Assembly (NCBI RefSeq): GCF_014174275.1
Contig: NZ_JABEQK010000009.1
Span: 1 to 64,000, forward strand
Length of the DNA: 64,000 bases
Reading direction: 5' to 3'
Origin: Gluconacetobacter takamatsuzukensis
GTDB taxonomy: Bacteria > Pseudomonadota > Alphaproteobacteria > Acetobacterales > Acetobacteraceae
The position numbers and the translations under genes are program-made. Under the pieces are notes generated by a model, which was not told where the DNA came from, did no database searches, and worked only from the letters and a program-made list of their open reading frames with translations. This document shows, piece after piece, positions 16,877 through 22,839 of this stretch; position 1 is the first letter of the stretch, and every line of letters begins with the position of its first letter.

Positions 16877-17857
16877 TCACAGATACGCGTCGGCGGTGGC
16901 GAGATAATCGTGGACGTAGCGGCGCACCCCATCCTCCAGCGACGTGAAGGGCCTTGCGTACCCCGCCGCCCGCAGGCGCGTCATGTCCGCACAGGTATAG
17001 GATTGATAATGCCCGCGCAGGGCCTCGGGCATGTCGATGAACGCGACCTCCCGGGGCAGGCCCGCCGCATCGCAGACCGCGTGCGCCAAGTCCAGATAGG
17101 TCCGCGCAACGCCGGTGCCGCAGTTGAACAGGCCGCTGACATGCGGGTTGTCCAGCAGCCACAGCATGACGTTGACCACATCCCCCACCCAGATGAAGTC
17201 GCGCGCCTGCGCCCCGTCGGCCATCCCCGGCACGTCCGAGCGGAACAGCCGCGCCGGCTGCCCCCGACGCACCTCGTCGTACTTGACCTTCACGACCGAC
17301 ACCATGCCGCCCTTGTGGTACTCGTTGGGGCCGTAGACGTTGAAGAATTTCAGCCCCGCCCATTGCGCGGGGGCGGGCGCGCCCCCGGCGACCCAGCCCG
17401 CCACATGGCGGTCGAACACATGTTTCGACCAGCCGTACAGGTTCAGCGGCTGCAACGCGTCCAGCCCCGCCGGATCGTCGGAAAACTGCGCCGGCCGGTC
17501 GGCGGCCCCATAGGTCGCAGCCGAGGACGCATAGATGAACCGCGCGCCTTCCCGCGCGCACCATTCCCACAGCCGCGTCGACAGATCGACATTGGTCCGC
17601 CAGACCAGGTCGCCGTCCCGGGCGGTCGTCTCGCTGATCGCCCCCATATGCAGCACGGCCGACACATCGGGCCGGCCGTCCAGGAACGCATCCAGCGCCT
17701 CGGGGGCCACCAGCCGGTCCGGCGGATGGCGCGCCACGTTGCGCCATTTATCCGCGGTCCCCAGCCAGTCGACGATCACCGTCTCCTCGCCCCGCGCCCG
17801 CAACGCCGCCTGTAGACATGAGCCGATGAACCCGGCCCCACCGGTGATGATGATCAT
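16877..17857 (-). CDS. hldD: ADP-L-glycero-D-manno-heptose-6-epimerase
   Basis: 326 aa extended SDR. It converts ADP-D-glycero-manno-heptose to the L-glycero form for the lipopolysaccharide inner core. The NADP-binding motif IIITGGAGFIGSC is at the N-terminus. The catalytic region has YASSAATYG and the Tyr-Lys pair in NLYGWSKHVFD. FFNVYGPNEYHKGGMVSVV and ARDFIWVGDVVNVMLW are HldD-typical. The ATG at 17857 follows ATAGGAGGGG. The end lies 43 bases before the lgt start on the same strand. Confidence 0.94.
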   Translation of the reverse strand: MIIITGGAGFIGSCLQAALRARGEETVIVDWLGTADKWRNVARHPPDRLVAPEALDAFLDGRPDVSAVLHMGAISETTARDGDLVWRTNVDLSTRLWEWCAREGARFIYASSAATYGAADRPAQFSDDPAGLDALQPLNLYGWSKHVFDRHVAGWVAGGAPAPAQWAGLKFFNVYGPNEYHKGGMVSVVKVKYDEVRRGQPARLFRSDVPGMADGAQARDFIWVGDVVNVMLWLLDNPHVSGLFNCGTGVARTYLDLAHAVCDAAGLPREVAFIDMPEALRGHYQSYTCADMTRLRAAGYARPFTSLEDGVRRYVHDYLATADAYL

Positions 17858-17933
17858 GCCCCTCCTATAATCCAGATCGCCCCAGCTTCGAAGAGCCTGG
17901 GCGTAAATGCGCGCAGGTGGCGATCCGCCGCCC

Positions 17934-17992
17934 GTTCCCTGTGCTCCGATGCTCTCGGCCATATAGGCCGCTCCGCTTCGGTGCTCGGGAAC
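17934..17992. other. Nested inverted repeat in the hldD-ubiK gap
   Basis: GTTCCC (17934-17939) pairs with GGGAAC (17987-17992); inside, CCGA pairs with TCGG and the centre is CGGCC-ATATA-GGCCG. A separate hairpin, GTGCCGC-TGC-GCGGCAC, follows at about 18006-18022. The 353-base gap between the divergent hldD and ubiK genes (17858-18210) holds no reading frame I can support. It may be the shared promoter region or contain a small RNA. Confidence 0.4.
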
Positions 17993-18210
17993 ACACGCCG
18001 GGCGTGCCGCTGCGCGGCACTATCGCTCACCAGCCCACATTTCCGCCCAGGCTCTGCGGGGCACGCTGGCCACCCTGCCACCCCGGTTTCCGCATTGCCG
18101 GATGGCCTTGCGGCGCCGGACTGTCTATATGCAGCGCATGCGATCCCTTGGTCCGTGCCGCCCCGGCGGGTACTGGCGCAGACCCGGCACCGAACACAGG
18201 AGGACCCGCC

Positions 18211-18534
18211 ATGGCCGACAAGCCACGCTTTTTTGATGATCTCGCCGGTGTCGCCGGCGGCGCGCTTTCGGCCCTGGCCGGCGTGCGCGAGGAAGTAGGC
18301 GCCATCGTCCGCGTGCGGGTCGACGAGGTCCTGTCGACGCTGAACCTGGTCCGGCGCGAGGAATTCGAGGTCGTACGCGAACTCGCCGCCCGCGCCCGCG
18401 CGGCGCAGGAGGAATCCGACGCCCGCCTGGCCGCCCTGGAAGCACGAGTCGCGACGCTGGAAGCCGTCATCGCCCCGGCCCAGCCCTTTCCCGCCCCGGA
18501 ACCGCCGGGCGGCGCGTTCGGCAATTACGCCTGA
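18211..18534 (+). CDS. ubiK: UbiK family ubiquinone biosynthesis accessory factor
   Basis: 107 aa. UbiK/BMFP proteins are short trimeric coiled coils that assist the aerobic Ubi complex. Family features: DDLAGVAGGALSALAGVREE, then a membrane-associating amphipathic start, and a C-terminal coiled coil [19 protein letters not shown] followed by ARLAALEARVATLE (the LEARVxxLE end is typical). A perfect AGGAGG lies eight bases before the ATG. The tail PFPAPEPPGGAFGNYA is disordered. The COQ9-like regulator 1.6 kb downstream may share the ubiquinone theme. Confidence 0.9.
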   Translation: MADKPRFFDDLAGVAGGALSALAGVREEVGAIVRVRVDEVLSTLNLVRREEFEVVRELAARARAAQEESDARLAALEARVATLEAVIAPAQPFPAPEPPGGAFGNYA

Positions 18535-18550
18535 ACAATAAAATTTCCGT

Positions 18551-18604
18551 CCCAATGGGCCGCACGCATGCGCGTGCGCTTGCCAGCACGGCAAGACCGC
18601 CCAT
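18551..18604 (+). ncRNA. Candidate structured RNA (three-way junction)
   Basis: Three helices pack without gaps: outer ATGGGC/GCCCAT (18555-18560 with 18599-18604), then CGCACGC-ATGC-GCGTGCG (18561-18578), then CTTGCC-AGCAC-GGCAAG (18579-18584 with 18590-18595). A terminator-like hairpin follows at 18616-18660. The element lies between ubiK and the YbjN gene. It could be an sRNA, a riboswitch or an ordinary 3' structure; no known class is recognised. Confidence 0.35.
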
Positions 18605-18615
18605 AGGGTTGGGGG

Positions 18616-18660
18616 TGGCCGCGTTCCCACCCGTGGCGGGAACGACACACGGCCCGTTTT
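18616..18660 (+). terminator. Hairpin plus T-run upstream of the YbjN gene
   Basis: GGCCG (18617-18621) pairs with CGGCC (18650-18654), and inside it GTTCCC pairs with GGGAAC (18623-18628 with 18638-18643). CGTTTT follows directly. It would end transcripts from ubiK, or the structured element before it, ahead of the YbjN-proC pair. Confidence 0.5.
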
Positions 18661-18724
18661 GCAGACGTTCGGGGTCCGACGCGCGACGCCGGCCCCCTCC
18701 CTCCACGGCCTAGGGGAGTCCCAC

Positions 18725-19228
18725 ATGCCTGCCCTCTCCATCTCCTCTCCCAAGCACGACGCCAATCCGCTCGATCTGATGGAACAGATCGTCGGCGGAT
18801 ATGAATGGGCGTTCGAACGCCGCAATGATTCGGAAATGGCCGCCGAGGCCCCCGGGAAATGGTGCGACTACGGTCTGTATTTCTCCTGGTCGCGCGAAGT
18901 CAGCGCGATGCATTTCACCTGCACGTTCGACCTGAAGGTCCCCCCCCAGCAGCGCCGCGCCCTGTTCGAACTGGTGGCCCTGGCGAACGAGCGGCTGTGG
19001 ATCGGTCATTTCGGAATGGACCTGGAAAGCGGCATGCCGCTGTTTCGTCACGCCGTCCTGCTGCGCGGCGCGCCGGGCGCGTCAATGGAAAGCCTGGAAG
19101 ACATGATCGACATCGCCATCACCGAGTGCGAGCGCTTCTACCCCGCCTTCCAGTTCGTGCTGTGGGGCGGCAAGACCCCGACCGAGGCACTCGAGGCCGC
19201 CATGCTCGACTGCGCGGGCGAGGCGTGA
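18725..19228 (+). CDS. YbjN domain-containing protein
   Basis: 167 aa cytoplasmic protein. The YbjN fold, related to type III secretion chaperones, is indicated by YGLYFSWSREVSAMHFTCTFD, RRALFELVALANERLWIGHF and MPLFRHAVLLRG. YbjN proteins have regulatory roles in E. coli, but no reaction is assigned. The stop overlaps the GTG start of proC by four bases, so the two are translated together; this YbjN-proC pairing is common in alphaproteobacteria. Confidence 0.88.
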   Translation: MPALSISSPKHDANPLDLMEQIVGGYEWAFERRNDSEMAAEAPGKWCDYGLYFSWSREVSAMHFTCTFDLKVPPQQRRALFELVALANERLWIGHFGMDLESGMPLFRHAVLLRGAPGASMESLEDMIDIAITECERFYPAFQFVLWGGKTPTEALEAAMLDCAGEA

Positions 19229-20055
19229 CCGGCGACAGGGCGCAAGCCGGCTCCCTCCCCCCCCTTCTGCTCGTCGGATGCGGGCAGATGGGCGGGGCCA
19301 TGCTGACCGGCTGGCTGGCGGACGGGCTCGCCCCGTCCGTCATCCTCGACCGCCACCGCGACGATATCCCGGCCCCGCACCGCGTGGTCCGGCAGGCCTC
19401 CGACCTGCCGGACGATTTCGCTCCGGCGCTGGTCATCCTGGCGACGAAACCGCAGAAGGCGGCCGATATCCTGCCCTCCATCGCGCGTTTCGCCCGCCAT
19501 GCGCCGGTTCTGTCGGTCATGGCGGGCAAGACGGTCGGCGGCCTGACCGCAGCCCTCGCGGCAGCCGGCACCCCGAGCGCCACCGTCATCCGCGCCATGC
19601 CCAACACCCCCAGCGCGGTCGGCCAGGGCATGACCGTCTGCTTTGCACCACCTTCCGCGACCGAGGCCGACCGGGCCCTGTGCACGCGCCTTCTCTCGGC
19701 GGTCGGCGACGTGGCCTGGGTGGATGACGAGGCACAGATCGACGCCGTCACCGCCGTCTCGGGCAGCGGCCCGGCCTATGTCTTCCTTCTGGCCGAACTG
19801 ATGGAACAGGCCGGCATCGCCCAGGGCCTGCCCGCCGACCTGGCCCGGCGAATCGCCCGGCGCACCGTCTCGGGCGCCGGCGCGCTGATGGAACAGTCGG
19901 GCCTCGACGCGGCGGACCTCCGCCGCCGCGTCACCAGCCCCGGCGGCACCACCCAGCAGGCGCTGGATATCCTGATGGCCCCCCCGGCCTGGCCGGCAAC
20001 GATGGAGCAGGCCGTCGCCGCCGCAGCCCGCCGCGCGCGCGAACTTGCATCCTGA
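19225..20055 (+). CDS. proC: Pyrroline-5-carboxylate reductase
   Basis: 276 aa from the GTG at 19225. Last step of proline synthesis: reduces pyrroline-5-carboxylate with NAD(P)H. The dinucleotide-binding motif LLLVGCGQMGGAML is at the N-terminus, with LVILATKPQ, VIRAMPNTPSAVGQGMT and the C-terminal active-site signature AVSGSGPAYVFLLAELMEQAG, then LRRRVTSPGGTTQQAL. GTGA overlap with the YbjN gene sets the start; the open frame extends to 18859 but only in the YbjN shadow. Together with proA it gives two of the three proline genes here. Confidence 0.95.
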   Translation: MTGDRAQAGSLPPLLLVGCGQMGGAMLTGWLADGLAPSVILDRHRDDIPAPHRVVRQASDLPDDFAPALVILATKPQKAADILPSIARFARHAPVLSVMAGKTVGGLTAALAAAGTPSATVIRAMPNTPSAVGQGMTVCFAPPSATEADRALCTRLLSAVGDVAWVDDEAQIDAVTAVSGSGPAYVFLLAELMEQAGIAQGLPADLARRIARRTVSGAGALMEQSGLDAADLRRRVTSPGGTTQQALDILMAPPAWPATMEQAVAAAARRARELAS

Positions 20056-20074
20056 CCGATGAACTTGCACGCGG

Positions 20075-20102
20075 TTGCGCCGTAATTTAACCGCAATACA
20101 AA
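20075..20102 (+). promoter_or_regulatory. Possible promoter of the COQ9-like gene
   Basis: TTGCGC (20075-20080), 16 bases, then TACAAA (20097-20102) lie 40 bases before the COQ9-like start. They overlap an inverted repeat GCGGTT-N12-AACCGC (20071-20094). Just upstream, GAACTTGCA is repeated at 20041-20049 and 20061-20069. The arrangement would suit autoregulation by the TetR-like protein; this is inference. Confidence 0.3.
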
Positions 20103-20141
20103 CCAAGCCTTCCGGATCGGCCGGATCGGGCCACAGACCAG

Positions 20142-20810
20142 ATGACCGTCAGAAAGCTTATGGATAACGATCAGTTCGACGATGCCCTGCTTCGCGCCGC
20201 CATGGAGCGTGCCGCACTTTACGGTTGGGGACGGCTGACCGTCGTCGACGCCGCGCGCGACGCCGGCGTTCCGCTGGACGAGGCCCGGCGCCGCTTTCCG
20301 GTCAAGACCGCCATCCTGCTGAAGCTGGGCCGCCTGGCCGACGAATCGGCCCTGGTCGATGACGGCAGCACCGGCGACGTGCGGGAACGGCTGTTCGACG
20401 TGCTGATGCGCCGCTTCGACGTCCTGCAGCAATATCGCGAGGGCGTGCGCGCGGTCATGCGCGCCCTGCCGTTCGACCCCGCGCTGGCCCTGTTCCTGGG
20501 CGCCACGACGGCAGAGAGCATGCGCTGGATGGCGGGCGCCGCCGGCCTCGACATCTCAGGCCCCCTCGGCGCCCTGCGCCTCCAGGGCCTGATCGGCGTC
20601 TGGGCCTACACGATGCGGGCGTGGAAACGCGACGACAGCGAGGACATGTCCCGCACCATGGCGGCCCTCGACCAGGCTCTGGACCGCGCCGGCCGCCTGG
20701 GCACGATGCTGACGCGGCGCGGCACCGCCACGCCGGAGGTCGAACAGGCCGTGGAGCCGATCGATCCGTCGATCGACCTGCCGCTCGACCCCCTGCCCGA
20801 CCAACTCTGA
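20142..20810 (+). CDS. TetR/COQ9-like protein
   Basis: 222 aa. The N-terminal ~50 residues form a TetR-type helix-turn-helix (LLRAAMERAALYGWGRLTVVDAARDAGVPLDEARRRFP). The C-terminal half follows the COQ9 pattern, with RALPFDPALALFLG, GVWAYTMRAWKRDDSEDMSRT and LDQALDRAG. COQ9 proteins evolved from TetR-family regulators, bind lipids and help the ubiquinone hydroxylase COQ7. The protein may thus be a ubiquinone-related lipid carrier or a true repressor; sequence alone does not decide. An in-frame ATG at 20160 is an alternative start. Confidence 0.75.
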   Translation: MTVRKLMDNDQFDDALLRAAMERAALYGWGRLTVVDAARDAGVPLDEARRRFPVKTAILLKLGRLADESALVDDGSTGDVRERLFDVLMRRFDVLQQYREGVRAVMRALPFDPALALFLGATTAESMRWMAGAAGLDISGPLGALRLQGLIGVWAYTMRAWKRDDSEDMSRTMAALDQALDRAGRLGTMLTRRGTATPEVEQAVEPIDPSIDLPLDPLPDQL

Positions 20811-20886
20811 CCGCCCGGCACAGAACCCCCTTTACGCGGCCCCGTCCTTCCCTCTAGAAGGGCGTGGCCGACGCGATCCGGTCCAG

Positions 20887-20961
20887 TGGGGCGTAGCCAA
20901 GTGGTAAGGCAGCGGATTTTGATTCCGCCATTCGGAGGTTCGAGTCCTCCCGCCCCAGCCA
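20887..20961 (+). tRNA. tRNA-Gln (anticodon TTG)
   Basis: 75 bases including encoded CCA. The acceptor stem TGGGGCG pairs with CGCCCCA, the T arm contains GGTTCGAGTCC, and the anticodon loop TTTTGAT on stem GCGGA/TCCGC gives anticodon TTG. The D arm contains AGCCAAGTGGTAAGGC. All four arms fold. It stands alone between the COQ9-like gene and HU. Confidence 0.95.
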
Positions 20962-21066
20962 GGCCGACAATCCGATGACACCGCTCCCCCTCGACAGAAG
21001 AGACGCGGGCCGACAGGCCATGCCGCCCCACCGGCGTCACGCACCCTTTTCATATTGATTTCGAAA

Positions 21067-21110
21067 AGAAGCACGGTAATAGAAGCACGGTAATGAAGAT
21101 TTTCATTACC
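21067..21110. repeat. Tandem 14-bp repeat joined to a hairpin
   Basis: AGAAGCACGGTAAT occurs twice in perfect tandem (21067-21080, 21081-21094). The second copy runs into a perfect hairpin GGTAATGAA-GATT-TTCATTACC (21089-21097 with 21102-21110). It lies in a 440-base gap between tRNA-Gln and HU (20962-21401) that is locally AT-rich and holds no reading frame I can support. It could be the terminator or processing region behind the tRNA or behind hup; no T-run follows on either strand. Confidence 0.5.
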
Positions 21111-21401
21111 CGATCGCATCGTCATCCGACACGCACAGCCCATCCGCAACGGGCAGCCAGTGGCCCCGAATATCAGAATTTCGCGATCAGGAAGACAGGG
21201 GCCCGAGATTTCCGGCCTCGACCCTGACGGACCGAACGCACAGCCTTTTCCGGCACTGATAACGCGACAATCGCGTCGATACCGGCCATCCGAAGAACGG
21301 AAGCGGCACGCTCCCTCCGACCTAACAGAGAAAGCGGATCTTTCCACACCCGTCCCACGGGCGTGCGCCACGGCCGCCAGGCGGCCGTGGCAACGGGCGT
21401 G

Positions 21402-21671
21402 TCAGACCGCCTTCTTCAGGTTCGGACTGGCCTTGAAACGAACGGTCTTGCCGGCCTTCACCTTCACGGGCTCGCCGGTGCGGGGGTTCAGCGCCTTGCG
21501 CGCCTTGGTCTTCTTGACCGTGAACGTCCCGAAAGACGGCAGGGTGAAACCGCCTTCCTTCTTCAGTTCCTTGACGATCGCGGTGATCAGGTCGGACGCG
21601 GCCTGGTTGGCGGCGACCCCCGTGCAATCGATCGAATCCTGAATGACGGCTGCAATGAAGGCTTTGCTCAT
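21402..21671 (-). CDS. HU family DNA-binding protein
   Basis: 89 aa, the size of HU. The DNA-binding arm and flanks are clear: GGFTLPSFGTFTVKKTKARKALNPRTGEP, with the conserved FGTF and NPRTGE. The alpha-helical dimer part is MSKAFIAAVIQDSIDCTGVA. It is a nucleoid protein that bends DNA. The ATG at 21671 is chosen by homology; the longer open frame to 21938 covers the promoter region. It stands alone and divergent from the RgpF-like gene. Confidence 0.95.
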   Translation of the reverse strand: MSKAFIAAVIQDSIDCTGVAANQAASDLITAIVKELKKEGGFTLPSFGTFTVKKTKARKALNPRTGEPVKVKAGKTVRFKASPNLKKAV

Positions 21672-21918
21672 GTGTTCTCTCTTCTCCTGCCAGGTCCTGG
21701 AAATACAGTCGCGACGGGCCGGACCGCAGCGACGCTCCGAAACAGCGGTCGCGGCTTTTAGCGCGCTGTTAAATCTTATGCCACAAAATTCTTCGATGCA
21801 TGGAGATTCTTGCTGACATGAACAGCGAAATAGCCACCCCTTCCCGAAACTGCCCGATTTCGCGGAAAACTGGACAAGCGGCGATAAAAGATAACGGACC
21901 CGCACCGCTTTTTGCCCG

Positions 21919-22839
21919 ATGACCCGGCCCCGCATCACCTGCCTGTTCGCCCAGTACCATCCGGCAGGCCTGCTGCCCCCACATGTCCGCCATTACCTGG
22001 GCGAACTCGCCGCCAGCGGCATGACGGTCCATCTTGCGCTCTCGGGCGTCCGCACCCTGTCGTCCGACATCGCCCGCTTCTGCACCGCTCGCGGCATCGT
22101 TCCGCATCTGCGCCCCAATCGCGGCATGGATTTCGGGGCATGGCAGGATCTCCTGGCGGCCGGCTGCGCCCAGGGCGCCGATCGGGTCGTGCTTGCCAAT
22201 GACAGCGTCTTCGGCCCGCTGCATCCGCTGGCCCCGATCCTGGAGCGGATGATGGCACGTCCCGCCGATGTCTGGGGCCTGGTCGAATCCCGCGCACCGG
22301 TCTGGCACCTGCAATCATGGTTCCTGTGCTTCGGCGCCGACGCGCTCGCCCACCCGGCGATCCGCCGCGTCCTGGCCCAGCCCTTTGCCGAGATGACCAA
22401 ACAGGAAATCATCCTGCACGGCGAACTGGGCCTGGGGACTGCCATCCGCGCGGCTGGCCTGCGCGCCGCCGCGGCCTGGGCCGACACGGCACGGGGGCCG
22501 CGCCGCCTCGTTCCCGCCAACCCGATGCATGTCGACTGGCTGTCGATCGCGCGCTCGCCCGACACCCCCTTCATCAAGGTCGAACTCCTGCGCGACAATC
22601 CATGCGGAATCGGCTGGACCGGAGCGTGGCGCGATCTGCTGGCGACGCGCGATCATTTTCCGGCCGCGTGGATCGACGACGCCTTGCGCGGCCGGCCCGC
22701 AGGCACCTGCGTGGCCGGATGGAAGAGCCGCCTGCTGTTCCTGCTGATCAGCCGCGACCGGCCGGCAATCCTGCGGGCCATGACCCGGCGACGCCCTGCA
22801 ACAGTTCCAGCAATGTCGCCGCCTGCTGTTGCCAGGTAA
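21919..22839 (+). CDS. Rhamnan synthesis protein F (RgpF)-like glycan protein
   Basis: 306 aa. The RgpF family pattern is visible: CLFAQYHPAGLLPPHVRHYL, NRGMDFGAWQDLL, VVLANDSVFGPLHPL with its DS, WGLVESRAPVWHLQSWFLCF, then a C-terminal NPMHVDWL. RgpF-like proteins assemble rhamnose-rich or other side-chain polysaccharides. It is transcribed towards the 906-aa glycosyltransferase, and the two coding regions overlap by 92 bases at their 3' ends, which is unusual. No clear ribosome binding site precedes the start. It opens the surface-glycan cluster. Confidence 0.8.
   Translation: MTRPRITCLFAQYHPAGLLPPHVRHYLGELAASGMTVHLALSGVRTLSSDIARFCTARGIVPHLRPNRGMDFGAWQDLLAAGCAQGADRVVLANDSVFGPLHPLAPILERMMARPADVWGLVESRAPVWHLQSWFLCFGADALAHPAIRRVLAQPFAEMTKQEIILHGELGLGTAIRAAGLRAAAAWADTARGPRRLVPANPMHVDWLSIARSPDTPFIKVELLRDNPCGIGWTGAWRDLLATRDHFPAAWIDDALRGRPAGTCVAGWKSRLLFLLISRDRPAILRAMTRRRPATVPAMSPPAVAR

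Noticed and set aside
18551-18660. 6S RNA as identity of the structured region
   Set aside because: I could not find a convincing long closing stem with a central bubble, so the element is reported only as an unnamed candidate.
21067-21110. A CRISPR array or IS end
   Set aside because: Only two direct copies without spacers, and no transposase or terminal inverted repeats nearby.
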